Shown piece after piece: positions 8,590-17,276 of a DNA stretch of 38,010 nucleotides. The stretch comes from a virus. Location: positions 1 to 38,010 of the IMG/VR virus record IMGVR_UViG_3300033145_002689. One strand, 5' to 3'. Position 1 is the stretch's first letter. Every line of letters starts with the position of its first letter. The translations under genes were made by a program, and so were the position numbers. Under the pieces are notes generated by a model, which saw nothing but the letters and a program-made list of their open reading frames with translations, had not been told where the DNA came from and searched no databases.

Positions 8590-9162
8590 ATGGGATATCA
8601 GGTATTAAGTAGGCCGGAAGGTACAGAGGCCTTTAAAAGAGGAACTCTTTCTATCTTAGCTGATTCCCTTAGCGGAGGATTAAAGGAAGGATTAGAAAGA
8701 GGCCGTCAGACTTCTAAAGATAAAGAGATCCGGGAAGCTATTAAAAGAGAAGGAATGAAGCCTAAGTATAAAAAGACTAAAGACGGTACTTGGACCGAGG
8801 AATGGCAGGCTCCGGATGATATGAAGGAGTTTGAGAAGAATATTAAACGCAAGGTAGCGGATCCTGATACCTATGGCCAGCTTACCAAAGAAGAAAAGGA
8901 TTTCTATGAACATTTTATGGTTTCAGCTACCATGCGACCTTTAACATTAGATTTCCCGGTAGAGGAGGTTCCTGGTGTTTTAAAGGAAGAAGCAGCCCCT
9001 AAGCCTCCTAATAAAGTTACTAATTTCTTTAGGAATTTATTAGGAGGAGGTCAGGAAGATAATACATTAGGTACTGTAAGTACTTTTAAAGTAGGAGATA
9101 CTCGGGTGATTGATGGAGTAACATATAAAAGAAATGAGACTGGCCAATGGCTTCCCCAATAG
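8590..9162 (+). CDS. Putative virion protein of the ejection module, 190 aa
   Basis: Begins directly after the preceding stop, behind GGGGG. It is charged and helical through about residue 110 ('GGLKEGLERGRQTSKDKEIREAIKRE', 'YGQLTKEEKDFYEHFM'). A Pro-rich linker follows, then a small C-terminal beta segment ('FKVGDTRVIDGVTYKRNETGQW'). It occupies the T7 gp15 slot but is far shorter than gp15. Its end overlaps the giant gene by 16 bases. Function not recognised. Confidence 0.55.
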   Translation: MGYQVLSRPEGTEAFKRGTLSILADSLSGGLKEGLERGRQTSKDKEIREAIKREGMKPKYKKTKDGTWTEEWQAPDDMKEFEKNIKRKVADPDTYGQLTKEEKDFYEHFMVSATMRPLTLDFPVEEVPGVLKEEAAPKPPNKVTNFFRNLLGGGQEDNTLGTVSTFKVGDTRVIDGVTYKRNETGQWLPQ

Positions 9163-12100
9163 GGATAAAGGTATTAACAGACGAAGATATAAATAATTTT
9201 GACCAGCAAAGGAAAACTTTAACTGATAAGGATATTGGTCAACTTAATAAACAGTCCATATTAACAGATGAAGATATAAATAAAATTGACTTAGAATCCA
9301 AACAAAAGAAGCTTGTTCTTCCTCCTACTTCCGCAGAACATACCGCAGGAATTACGGATCCGTTAGCAGATATCAGGATTAAGAAAGCGCAAGAATTACT
9401 TGCTGCCGGGGGTCCTCCGCCAGAACCTCCTATTGATGTTCAATCATTGAACAAGCCTGATCAGGTTCGGGTTCCTTCTGCTATTGATAACCTAAAGACT
9501 GCTTCTGGATTCGTCTCAGGGGTTCTTCCAGAGGCACAACCTCGCGTATCTGGTTTACTAGGAAAATCCGCGGAAATAATCTTTAAAGAAGGGCAACGAT
9601 ACCCTAAGGCATTTATGTCTGCCGTAGAGCAAATGCAGTTAGGCAATATTCCAACATCCGAAATCTTAGGGAAAGAAATCCCCTCTTTATTTCCAGGAGT
9701 CTATGCTCCTACTATGCAGGAAGAAAGAACCCCAACACAGATATCCTGGGATATAGCGGATCGTTTTTATAAAAAATCTTCCACTAATGTAGCTTGGGAA
9801 TTTATTAAATTACTGCCTTTCTCCACAGCAGGGTTGATGAGTGAGTTTCATCTTAACCCGGGATATACTCTTTTATTCGGTGCGATAAATAAAGTTATCA
9901 CTTCTCCGGAAGTTGCGAAATTCCTAGGTAAGGAAATACCGGCGCCAAAGTGGTTAGATGATGCTATAAAGGGAACTATAAAAGGATTCTACCGGCCGTT
10001 TGAAGGAATAATTGAGAATGTGAAGGAATCCAGGATTAATGGTATTACCGATGAAATATATAAAAAATTCCTTCCTCGCATGGAAGAGCTGCGGACTAAT
10101 TACAAGGCCAGCTATGGAGTGAATCCAACCGAAGGAGATATCCGGGGTTTGATTAAGGCAAAATTAGTACAGCAGGGGATTTATGAAGCTCCGTTAAGGG
10201 ATCTGCAAGGGAAGCTCTTTAAGGCACGGAGGACAAAGCCTCTAACTCCAAAGGTAGAACCTCAACCTAAGCCTCCTGTAAAACCTACAGGCAATGTCCG
10301 TTCCATAGGGGGAATAGTAAGACAAATGGGAGGTATTGATCCCGGGAAGGCAAAGGCATCCGGATATCCTACAGAGAGCTTTAAAGGGTTCGGATTGACT
10401 TACTTATTGAAACAAGGAGGCCAGGGTGTAGATGAAATAGCGCAGGAACTTTTATCTACCGGGCAATTAACACCTCAACAAGGAGAATCTCCCTCAGAGG
10501 CTTTAATGAGGGTCTTAAAAGATAAAACTAAGACGGCTGAGCATATAAAGACGGAATTAGATAAGCAAATTAAACAGGAGGAGCAAGATGAGCAATTCAA
10601 AAAGCAAATCACAGAGTCAGGCGCAGGATCGCCTGAAGAGATACGCCGGTTTATTGACCTTGAAATCAATACTAAGACGAATGAAGAGCTTGAGGAACTT
10701 CTCCGGACCAAGCAATTTACCTCAGACGCAGACGCCGAATCCTTCATTGAATCCCTCAATAAACAAGGAGCAGCCAGTTACTTAGAATATGATGACGCCG
10801 GCAATCCGGTAGTCCAATATGTTCTCCCGGAGGATGTTAAGGTAATATCTGTGGTTAAAGAAGTGTCTCCGGAGTTAGTAGAACAAGCCGAGAAAGCCCC
10901 AATTGTAGCACCAGCGAAGGATTTGAAGGGGAAAGTGCCTATCGTAGAGGGAGAAGCCGAGCTTATTCAAGAGGCGAAGAAGTATAAAACGGCTGAGGAG
11001 TTTGCAGAGACGCAACCTATTTATTATAGGGGAGGCAAGGGGAATAATTGGGTTTCTCCTAATAAAGAATTCGCAGAACAATATGGAAAACTAAGACAAG
11101 TCAATTTATCCCCTAACGCTAATTTGTTTGATGTTATTGGAGATAGTGTTGATGAATTGGCATCAGAATTTTTAGGAGAACCTGTCGTTGATTCTTTAGG
11201 ATCAACAGATTTATGGTATCAACCTTCAAAAGAATTTGCTGATTTCCTTATTAAGAAAGGGTATGATGGATTCATAAACGACAAAAACATATTTATAGCA
11301 AATAAAGATGTTATCAAAACCAAATCCCAAATAACTGACATCTGGGATAAGGCGCAGAAACCTGCTACCCAAAAAGAGGCCGTTAAGAAGGCGGTTGAGA
11401 AGGAACCTAAAGAAGAAATCTCTGCATTAGAAGAGCCTACGCCTAAGGAATCCGAAACATTAGCCGATAAGATAGACCCGGATAAGTACCCCGGAACTAC
11501 CAGTAAGCTGGCGCATGCCTATAAGGAAATCCTTAAATACCAATTAGAGGCAGATGGATTCGGCCAGCGCATTATCGCCAGGCGGATAGGAGATTACGCT
11601 TATGCTTTTAATGAGGATCTGCGCCATAAGCTGGAAAGCAGGAAGATTAAGGATCTGGCCAAGGAAGATGATTTTATCCAAAAGAAGGTTAAGGATCTAC
11701 TGGATCAGGCTGAGAAGGTAGAAATAGCTACAGCCGGAGAAAACATAGGGGAGATAGCCGTTGAGATAAGTCAATTAAAACAGATTCTGCATGGCGCATT
11801 AACCTTCAAGTCTGAGTTTTCTGAGGCCTTGAATATATCCGCGACAGATCTGGCCGAGTTGAGTGATTCCGATAGGCTTGTCAAAAAGGCGGAGGATGGA
11901 GAACCAAAGGAAAATCTCAGCGCTAAAAAGTGGTCCGTAGAAATGCCTAAGGACCCGATTACTAAAGAGAAGATAAACAAGACACAAATTTTGCAATGGG
12001 TAGAGAAGAATTTCAAGGTACCTATCCGGGGCAAGGCCACTTCCCGAATGAGAGCCTTAGGCCGTTATTATAATAAGGCGGAGTTAATCCGGCTTAAGAC

Positions 12101-14954
12101 CTGGGGAGAGTTGGAAGTACTTACTCATGAGATAGCGCATCATATAGACGCTAAGGTTATGAAACGCCTGAGTAAGCATTGGCGCAAGGAGATAGTGCCT
12201 GCCGGAGAAAAGAAAGCTGCTATCCGGGAATTAGCGAATCTTGACTATAATAAGAAAGAACGCCGGACAAAAGAAGGGTTTGCCGAGTTCATGAGGTATT
12301 ACCTGACTACGGATGAAGCTGCGCACTATGCTCCTAAATTCTACAGGTATTTCACTACTAACTTTATGCCTTATGAACCTGAGGGAGCTAAGATTACTCA
12401 GCTTAAGAAGATGATGGAAACCTGGCAGAAACAGGGAGCAGAAAACCGGATGTTGGCACAGACAGACTGGAAGGGCGAACATACCAAGATAGGGGGTATA
12501 GAAACAAAAATACAGAAAGCTAAATACTTATTTTTAAAGAATTGGGTAGATGAATTTTATCCCATAATGAGGGTAGAAGATCAGATGGGATTAAAGCCGG
12601 GTACCGGCAAGGTCTTGAGGCCTACTGAAGATCCGTTTATTATGCTTACCTATTCTAAGGCAAAAGCCGGTTTAATTGCCAGAACTTTTGTAATGGATAA
12701 AGCGATAGATGAGTACCATAAAGTTGTAGGTCCGGGGTTACTTGATGTTTTAAAAGATATCCCGGTAGATAAAATCAGACAATGGATTATTTATGGAATT
12801 GCCCGAAGAACTGTAGAAGTATTAGAACCCAGGAAAATAGAGACAGGTTTTGAGATAGAGGATGCGAAATATATAATAAAGAAGTATAAATCCGGGATTT
12901 TTGATGACGCTGTAGAAGGAGTAACAAAATGGGGAGATCATTTATTAGATTGGGTGGTTCGGGCCGGAGGATTGAGTCCGGAAGAAAAAGAGTTAATAAG
13001 GACATTAAATCCGATATGGCTGCCTTTTAAAAGAGCCTTTATTGATAATATTCAGTTAATTCAGGGTGGAGGAAGCTTAGTAAATAAAGGTCAGGTAATA
13101 AAAGGTATTAAAGGTTCAGGTAAGCCGGTATTGAATCCTCTGGAAACAATGATCACCCAGACTACCGAGTTTATCGCCAAGGCTCAACGGATACGAATAG
13201 GGTCATTACTCGCTGATTTAGTTAATCGTCCAGGTGCGGGCAGATTTATAACAGAAATACCTGCTCCTATGGAAGCTACTACTTTTAGTCTTGAGAAGAT
13301 TAAAAAAGATTTAGAACTCTTAGGTGTAGATTTAGCAGGAGTGAATCTTGATGCTTTTTTAACTGTATTTACCCAGGGCTGGCAATATAAAGGCAAGGAT
13401 AATATAGTTTCTATCTGGAAAAACGGCAAGCGGAAATTCTTTGAGATAGATCCTGATTTATACCGTGCAATAACCGGAGTGGATCCCTTGCAGTTAATGC
13501 CGCTATTAAAAATAATAGCTCCTTTTGCAAGGACAGTCAGGTTAGGCGCTACAGGATTAAGGATAGCTTTTGGTTTATACCGGAATCCGTTTAAAGATGC
13601 TTTTACTTATGCGGTAAATTCTAAACAGAAACATGCTCTTATCTTTGATCCTCTTTTAGGAGTATATAAGGAATTAACCGCAAAACCCGGAGAATTAGCC
13701 TGGCGGTTCAAGAAAGGTGGAGGGTCATTATCCGGGATGATTGGTTTTGATCGGGATGCAGCTATGTCTGTATACGATGATATGATGTGGAGAAAACTTA
13801 AAGCTACAGGAAAGAGTTTGATGGTTGTGAAACATCCGGTACAAGCATTAGCCGGGTTGGTACAGAATACCCGGGAAATTATATCCTGGTCGGAATTAGG
13901 CCCAAGGACTATAGAAGTAATGAGGATGTATGAAAAATACCGTAAAGAGAATCCAAACTGGACTGATGAAGATTGCTATGTAATGGCTTTCAATGACGGG
14001 CAGGATGTTACTGTCAATTTTACTAAAAGTGGGCGTTATGGTAAGAAAGTTAATGCTGTTAGTGCGTTCTTCAATGTGGCCATACAGGGGCCGGAAAAGA
14101 TATACCGGGTTTATAAAAACAACCCTAAAGGCTTTATTCTTAAGGGTTTGCTTTGGATAACCCTTCCCGCTATTCTAATGTGGTATAAAAACAGAAAAAA
14201 ACAATGGTATCAGAATCTTCCGCCGGCCTATAAGTATAATAATTTCTTCTTTGAAATAGGTGATGATATTTACCGGTTAGGGGTTCCTTTTGATTTGGGG
14301 ATTCTTTTTGCCTCTGTACCACAGGCAGCTTTAGATACATTAATAGAGAAAGATCCTCAGTATGTTGAAGGCCTGATGGATCAGATTAAAATGCAGATAC
14401 CGGATCCTACCCCTAGCGTATTCCGGCCATGGTATGAAGTAAAAACTAACCGCAATTTCTTAGGACAGCCTATTGAATCAGAAGGTATGCAGAGAGAGTT
14501 TATTACAGAAAGAAAACGTTATTATACTACTTCGTTTGCATCTTGGTTATCTAAAGGGTTCTTTCGTATGGGTATTCAGTTATCTCCGGTTCAAGTTGAC
14601 CATTATATTAAAGGGTATAGTGGGGGATTCACAAGGCAACTGCCTGCGAAATCTTATGTTGAAAAGGCAGATCTCCCTGTGTTAGGTGAAGCGATCCTCC
14701 GGATGCCGGAGAATCCCAAACGGCAGATGAATAACTTTTTTATTGACTATGAGGTATTATCTCAGAAGAAGGCATCGGATATCGCTACTAAGGAAGAGTT
14801 AAACAAGCTCAGGAAGATTAAACCTTACTATTATCAGTTTACCCGGATTTATTTTAAGAATCTTAAGAAGTACCGCGAGGTTAAGGATTTGGATAAGTTA
14901 AAGGCCGAATATGAGAAGATTACGGAAGTACTTAGAAGAGCAGGATATAATTAA
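9147..14954 (+). CDS. Giant polyvalent ejection protein: ART-like domain, HExxH metallopeptidase, LPD-type C-terminus
   Basis: 1935 residues, the largest gene. The N-terminus repeats 'LTDEDIN' three times with variation (about 10-50). Residues ~625-730 open with 'YYRGGKGNNWVSPNKEFAEQYG', then 'FDVIGD' and 'KKGYDGFI', the layout of ADP-ribosyltransferase domains in phage polyvalent proteins. Residues 994-998 are HEIAH with a likely third zinc ligand at E1047 in 'EGFAEF', a gluzincin-like metallopeptidase. The remainder is long, helical and Lys/Glu-rich, with 'LRIAFGLYRNPFKDAFTYAV' near residue 1475 recalling LPD38-like regions. Position and size match T7 gp16, delivered into the cell with DNA. 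No lytic transglycosylase motif was seen. The start lacks a clear ribosome site and probably relies on coupling. Confidence 0.75.
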   Translation: MASPIGIKVLTDEDINNFDQQRKTLTDKDIGQLNKQSILTDEDINKIDLESKQKKLVLPPTSAEHTAGITDPLADIRIKKAQELLAAGGPPPEPPIDVQSLNKPDQVRVPSAIDNLKTASGFVSGVLPEAQPRVSGLLGKSAEIIFKEGQRYPKAFMSAVEQMQLGNIPTSEILGKEIPSLFPGVYAPTMQEERTPTQISWDIADRFYKKSSTNVAWEFIKLLPFSTAGLMSEFHLNPGYTLLFGAINKVITSPEVAKFLGKEIPAPKWLDDAIKGTIKGFYRPFEGIIENVKESRINGITDEIYKKFLPRMEELRTNYKASYGVNPTEGDIRGLIKAKLVQQGIYEAPLRDLQGKLFKARRTKPLTPKVEPQPKPPVKPTGNVRSIGGIVRQMGGIDPGKAKASGYPTESFKGFGLTYLLKQGGQGVDEIAQELLSTGQLTPQQGESPSEALMRVLKDKTKTAEHIKTELDKQIKQEEQDEQFKKQITESGAGSPEEIRRFIDLEINTKTNEELEELLRTKQFTSDADAESFIESLNKQGAASYLEYDDAGNPVVQYVLPEDVKVISVVKEVSPELVEQAEKAPIVAPAKDLKGKVPIVEGEAELIQEAKKYKTAEEFAETQPIYYRGGKGNNWVSPNKEFAEQYGKLRQVNLSPNANLFDVIGDSVDELASEFLGEPVVDSLGSTDLWYQPSKEFADFLIKKGYDGFINDKNIFIANKDVIKTKSQITDIWDKAQKPATQKEAVKKAVEKEPKEEISALEEPTPKESETLADKIDPDKYPGTTSKLAHAYKEILKYQLEADGFGQRIIARRIGDYAYAFNEDLRHKLESRKIKDLAKEDDFIQKKVKDLLDQAEKVEIATAGENIGEIAVEISQLKQILHGALTFKSEFSEALNISATDLAELSDSDRLVKKAEDGEPKENLSAKKWSVEMPKDPITKEKINKTQILQWVEKNFKVPIRGKATSRMRALGRYYNKAELIRLKTWGELEVLTHEIAHHIDAKVMKRLSKHWRKEIVPAGEKKAAIRELANLDYNKKERRTKEGFAEFMRYYLTTDEAAHYAPKFYRYFTTNFMPYEPEGAKITQLKKMMETWQKQGAENRMLAQTDWKGEHTKIGGIETKIQKAKYLFLKNWVDEFYPIMRVEDQMGLKPGTGKVLRPTEDPFIMLTYSKAKAGLIARTFVMDKAIDEYHKVVGPGLLDVLKDIPVDKIRQWIIYGIARRTVEVLEPRKIETGFEIEDAKYIIKKYKSGIFDDAVEGVTKWGDHLLDWVVRAGGLSPEEKELIRTLNPIWLPFKRAFIDNIQLIQGGGSLVNKGQVIKGIKGSGKPVLNPLETMITQTTEFIAKAQRIRIGSLLADLVNRPGAGRFITEIPAPMEATTFSLEKIKKDLELLGVDLAGVNLDAFLTVFTQGWQYKGKDNIVSIWKNGKRKFFEIDPDLYRAITGVDPLQLMPLLKIIAPFARTVRLGATGLRIAFGLYRNPFKDAFTYAVNSKQKHALIFDPLLGVYKELTAKPGELAWRFKKGGGSLSGMIGFDRDAAMSVYDDMMWRKLKATGKSLMVVKHPVQALAGLVQNTREIISWSELGPRTIEVMRMYEKYRKENPNWTDEDCYVMAFNDGQDVTVNFTKSGRYGKKVNAVSAFFNVAIQGPEKIYRVYKNNPKGFILKGLLWITLPAILMWYKNRKKQWYQNLPPAYKYNNFFFEIGDDIYRLGVPFDLGILFASVPQAALDTLIEKDPQYVEGLMDQIKMQIPDPTPSVFRPWYEVKTNRNFLGQPIESEGMQREFITERKRYYTTSFASWLSKGFFRMGIQLSPVQVDHYIKGYSGGFTRQLPAKSYVEKADLPVLGEAILRMPENPKRQMNNFFIDYEVLSQKKASDIATKEELNKLRKIKPYYYQFTRIYFKNLKKYREVKDLDKLKAEYEKITEVLRRAGYN

Positions 14955-15144
14955 CCGGACCAGGGAATTGATATCCGGGATAGGTATTATATTATTATTT
15001 ACCTTTATTGTTATTTTTCATATAGTTAGGTTCTTTTTTATATCATCCCCGGTAAGATCAGTCTTACCACCGGAGGATCTTATCTTAATTGAGGAGGCGC
15101 TTGGCGAAAGTTTATTAGAGCCGGAGTTGGGATATTATAATTAG
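14911..15144 (+). CDS. Small single-span membrane protein, 77 aa
   Basis: Overlaps the end of the giant gene by 44 bases in another frame. Residues about 21-45 form one strong hydrophobic helix ('ISGIGIILLFTFIVIFHIVRFFF') after a basic N-terminus; the C-terminus is acidic. It could be a holin, a spanin-like part or a minor virion protein. The ATG at 14911 lacks a strong ribosome site, and a TTG near 14968 is an alternative start. Confidence 0.5.
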   Translation: MRRLRKYLEEQDIINRTRELISGIGIILLFTFIVIFHIVRFFFISSPVRSVLPPEDLILIEEALGESLLEPELGYYN

Positions 15145-15155
15145 TAAAGGAGGGA

Positions 15156-15338
15156 TTAACGGAGGGTTACCTTTTTTTCCGTACTGAGATGTATAGAAGT
15201 AATTTCTCCAGTAAGTCTATTAAGTTTATAGGCAACTACCTGTCCGGAAACGATAGTAAAGCGTTGCATATATAAGAATAGGGAGGAAAAAATAGCCAAT
15301 AGAATAAGTAGTAAGGTTAGGAATTTAGATATTTTCAT
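15156..15338 (-). CDS. Small membrane-anchored protein of minus-strand cassette, 60 aa
   Basis: Reads leftwards from ATG at 15338, overlapping the upstream gene's stop by four bases (ATGA). It has a basic start and one hydrophobic segment (MKISKFLTLLLILLAIFSSL), then a short domain with 'GQVVAYKLNRLTGEI', reminiscent of small secreted beta-hairpin proteins. It is translationally coupled to the DUF6804-like gene and is one of only two minus-strand genes. Function unknown. An outward-facing exclusion or immunity role is a guess. Confidence 0.6.
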   Translation of the reverse strand: MKISKFLTLLLILLAIFSSLFLYMQRFTIVSGQVVAYKLNRLTGEITSIHLSTEKKVTLR

Positions 15339-15643
15339 TTTCTTCTAAATTTAAAAAGGAATACTCCAAAAATAACAGTAACGATAAGATCTATCATGCC
15401 CCATACAATCTTATCTAGGTGGATTGGAACTATGGGATTGAATAAGATCGCGACAATAATAAGGAGCCATGACCAACTAGTATGTTTATTTATATAGCTT
15501 AGATAGGCAAAATAGGCGCCTGTAAGACAAACTACAATACGGAGAATTTGGTAATAGCCGGAAAAGTAATAAGGAGCTTCAAGAAAAGCACCTACGACCA
15601 ACATTAACATTGAAGAAAAAAGAGGGAATTTATTTATTCTCAT
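15335..15643 (-). CDS. DUF6804-like four-helix membrane protein
   Basis: A 102-residue protein with four hydrophobic segments. 'AILFNPIVPIHLDKIVW' near residues 65-81 is the hallmark I associate with DUF6804, a small bacterial inner-membrane family of unknown function. It starts at ATG 15643, only 10 bases beyond a consensus promoter, so its mRNA would be nearly leaderless; no ribosome site is seen. Facing against every other gene, with its own promoter, it looks like a moron-type accessory gene expressed independently of the lytic programme. Confidence 0.65.
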   Translation of the reverse strand: MRINKFPLFSSMLMLVVGAFLEAPYYFSGYYQILRIVVCLTGAYFAYLSYINKHTSWSWLLIIVAILFNPIVPIHLDKIVWGMIDLIVTVIFGVFLFKFRRK

Positions 15644-15653
15644 AGTGTTGTTA

Positions 15654-15682
15654 AGTATAACCTAAGAAACAGTAATTGTCAA
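15654..15682 (-). promoter_or_regulatory. Consensus sigma70-type promoter of the minus-strand cassette
   Basis: On the minus strand, TTGACA (15682-15677) and TATACT (15659-15654) are separated by exactly 17 bases. The start of transcription would fall about 7 bases further, within a few bases of the ATG at 15643. Confidence 0.85.
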
Positions 15683-15694
15683 GAGGAGGTAGTA

Positions 15695-15955
15695 ATGCAG
15701 TTTTCTGAAGAGGTACTTTTAAATGGCGGTGTTTTTCTTTTCCTTTTAACTTCTCTTGTCGCCGTTAAGGTTGAACTTAGCAAGAGGCCTACTTTTAGGG
15801 ATTCTGAAAAGAAATTCAGGGATCAGCCTGTCTGTGATGAACGGCATAAGTCTGTGGAGGAGAAATTGAACTGTATCCCGGAAGTCAAGGATACCCTGGC
15901 TAGGGTAGAGACTAAGGTAGATTTGTTAATAGCAAGCAAATCTAACCTGGGTTAG
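15695..15955 (+). CDS. Small membrane protein with coiled coil (lysis-cassette type), 86 aa
   Basis: Ribosome site AGGAGG at 15683-15688, then ATG 15695. Residues about 8-24 are one membrane helix ('LLNGGVFLFLLTSLVAV'). The rest contains 'VCDERHKSVEEKLNCIPEVKD', an amphipathic coil. This layout is common in phage proteins beside endolysins (holin, XhlA-like or i-spanin-like). It precedes a cysteine-hydrolase-like gene by 20 bases. A lysis accessory role is likely but unproven. Confidence 0.55.
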   Translation: MQFSEEVLLNGGVFLFLLTSLVAVKVELSKRPTFRDSEKKFRDQPVCDERHKSVEEKLNCIPEVKDTLARVETKVDLLIASKSNLG

Positions 15956-15975
15956 GATAAGGGGGGTTGATACAG

Positions 15976-16512
15976 ATGGATGAATTTAACTTGGATACGC
16001 TTAGAATGGGGTATATTATTGTTTATAAGTCAAAGGGTGGGTTTTTCTCCAGGCAGATAGAGAAGTTACAGCTGAGTAGGGGATTCCCTCCGCATCAGGC
16101 CTGTTTTACGCATGTTGAGGTATCCGGTGGGGGTCCGTATTCTGTAAATGTGGCACCTCCCAAGACCAGGGTTGTAGATATCCGGAAGGTTCATGCCGGC
16201 CGCTATATCAAGGTTATGCGTTATGTTGATCCGGACTATGAGGCCAGGACAAGATACAAGGTTGCCTTCTGGGCGGCCTCTAATTGTAACCTGCCTTATG
16301 ACTGGTTTGGTTGTCTTAAATTCAAGTTAAAATTCTTATGGCATTTTAAGTCAAGATTCTTCTGTTCAGAAAATACTGGATTCGCGCTAAGAAAAGAACA
16401 TGAATTTATATTTCCTGTTTCTTTACCTAATCATAAATTGCTCCCGGCGCATTTTCTATGGGGGGTTAGATTTGAGCAAGTTTGGGAAGGGATAATCTCT
16501 TCAAAGGCTTAA
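15976..16512 (+). CDS. Permuted NlpC/P60 (YiiX/DUF830-like) papain-fold hydrolase
   Basis: A 178-residue protein. His46 in 'FTHVEV' and Cys130 in 'RFFCSENTGFAL', with Cys after His and 'LPYDWFG' between, match the circularly permuted NlpC/P60 order (YiiX/YaeF, DUF830). Family members hydrolyse amide or thioester bonds in cell wall or lipid substrates. The start is set at ATG 15976, nine bases after GGGGGG at 15961-15966; a TTG at 15967 directly abuts the site and is less likely. Next to a small membrane protein it could be a second lysis enzyme. No signal peptide is seen. Confidence 0.65.
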   Translation: MDEFNLDTLRMGYIIVYKSKGGFFSRQIEKLQLSRGFPPHQACFTHVEVSGGGPYSVNVAPPKTRVVDIRKVHAGRYIKVMRYVDPDYEARTRYKVAFWAASNCNLPYDWFGCLKFKLKFLWHFKSRFFCSENTGFALRKEHEFIFPVSLPNHKLLPAHFLWGVRFEQVWEGIISSKA

Positions 16513-16550
16513 GATACCTCCTTGAAAACATCCTCCAATTTTTGCCTAAC

Positions 16551-16579
16551 TTGACACTCCTTCTTCTATGTGTTATACT
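16551..16579 (+). promoter_or_regulatory. Consensus sigma70-type promoter before the HTH regulator
   Basis: TTGACA at 16551-16556 and TATACT at 16574-16579 with a 17-base spacer. The transcript would begin near 16586, about 45 bases before the GTG start of the regulator. It has the same two hexamers and spacing as the minus-strand promoter at 15654-15682. Confidence 0.85.
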
Positions 16580-16630
16580 CCTGTGCCTAAAGCCAGAAAA
16601 CTAAATGGGGGGTTAGAAAGGAGTAAATTT

Positions 16631-17056
16631 GTGAAAAGAATGTTAAGATTTATTTTAGGGGGTAATCACAAAAGAAGAAAAACTAAGTTACCTAACCCTA
16701 ATTATGAATATCGTATTGTCTTTAAAAGTGGATCCATAGAGGCCATTAAAAGAGCTAAAGGCTGGAATACGGATGCGGATATGGCCAGGGCTTTAGGGGT
16801 TACCAGGGCCTATGTAGCTATGTTAAAAAAGACCAGAGCTACGGTTACCGCTACAGTCATTACCCGGTTAGCAGCTCAGTTAGGGAATATAGAAGGGGCC
16901 TGGTGGACATACTATGAGATAGTACCTTGGGGAGTAAAAGACAAGGAGCATCCTCTTTGGAACTACGAGAAATTTCATGGCCGGATACCTTATAAGAGAA
17001 TTAGTTTGGCTGTTGAGTTAAGGCAGGGAGATTACAATTTAGAGAAAAACACTTGA
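16631..17056 (+). CDS. HTH (XRE/Cro-like) regulator, 141 aa
   Basis: The frame is open from 16568, but GTG at 16631 follows GAAAGGAG at a proper distance, and 16568 would overlap the promoter, so 16631 is chosen. Residues about 35-75 contain 'IEAIKRAKGWNTDADMARAL...TRAYVAMLKK', a helix-turn-helix with recognition helix 'TRAYVAML', and a following helix 'ATVITRLAAQLG'. The C-terminal half holds 'WWTYYEIVPWGV'. With a strong promoter in front and another directly after it, this is probably a transcription regulator of the lysis/ncRNA region. It is a single gene, without a divergent cI/cro pair. Confidence 0.7.
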   Translation: MKRMLRFILGGNHKRRKTKLPNPNYEYRIVFKSGSIEAIKRAKGWNTDADMARALGVTRAYVAMLKKTRATVTATVITRLAAQLGNIEGAWWTYYEIVPWGVKDKEHPLWNYEKFHGRIPYKRISLAVELRQGDYNLEKNT

Positions 17057-17080
17057 CAAACAGCTAATTTTTGATAGAAT
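17053..17080 (+). promoter_or_regulatory. Sigma70-type promoter of a putative ncRNA
   Basis: TTGACA at 17053-17058 overlaps the regulator's stop codon. TAGAAT at 17075-17080 follows after 16 bases. Transcription would start near 17087. Confidence 0.75.
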
Positions 17081-17086
17081 ATCAAC

Positions 17087-17229
17087 AATTATGAATATTT
17101 ACAGATTGCGTAGTTTACATAAGATATATAACACCAATAGCCCGACGGAGAGAAAGAATAATTTAACTTTCGGGCAAAATAGATTTAACAGTCCGACTTT
17201 ACTGTAAAAAGTAGAAGTCGGTTTTTTTT
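17087..17229 (+). ncRNA. Putative ~140-nt phage ncRNA with bulged hairpin and terminator
   Basis: Bounded by the promoter at 17053-17080 and a terminator at 17193-17229. It contains no ribosome site with a useful frame. A bulged hairpin forms from GCCCG (17140-17144) and AAAG (17153-17156) against CTTTCGGGC (17167-17175). It could be a trans-acting small RNA, or an attenuated leader for the SleB hydrolase gene downstream. Confidence 0.55.
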
Positions 17230-17230
17230 A
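17193..17230 (+). terminator. Rho-independent terminator
   Basis: CCGACTT at 17193-17199 pairs with AAGTCGG at 17215-17221, followed by a run of T (17222-17229). Confidence 0.85.
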
Positions 17231-17276
17231 TGTAAAAGACAAACTTTTTTTAAAAAAATTTTCTTATGTTAAATAT

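Noticed and set aside
15145-15175. Bidirectional terminator between the convergent genes near 15150
   Set aside because: There is a T-run at about 15172-15178, but the candidate stems are only four to five pairs and imperfect.
16568-16630. Upstream extension of the HTH regulator to ATG 16568
   Set aside because: It would place the -10 box of a consensus promoter inside the gene; GTG 16631 has a proper ribosome site.
16631-17056. Lysogeny control region with cI/cro-like pair
   Set aside because: Only one HTH gene is present, with no divergent partner, no integrase and no att-like repeat; temperate lifestyle is not supported.
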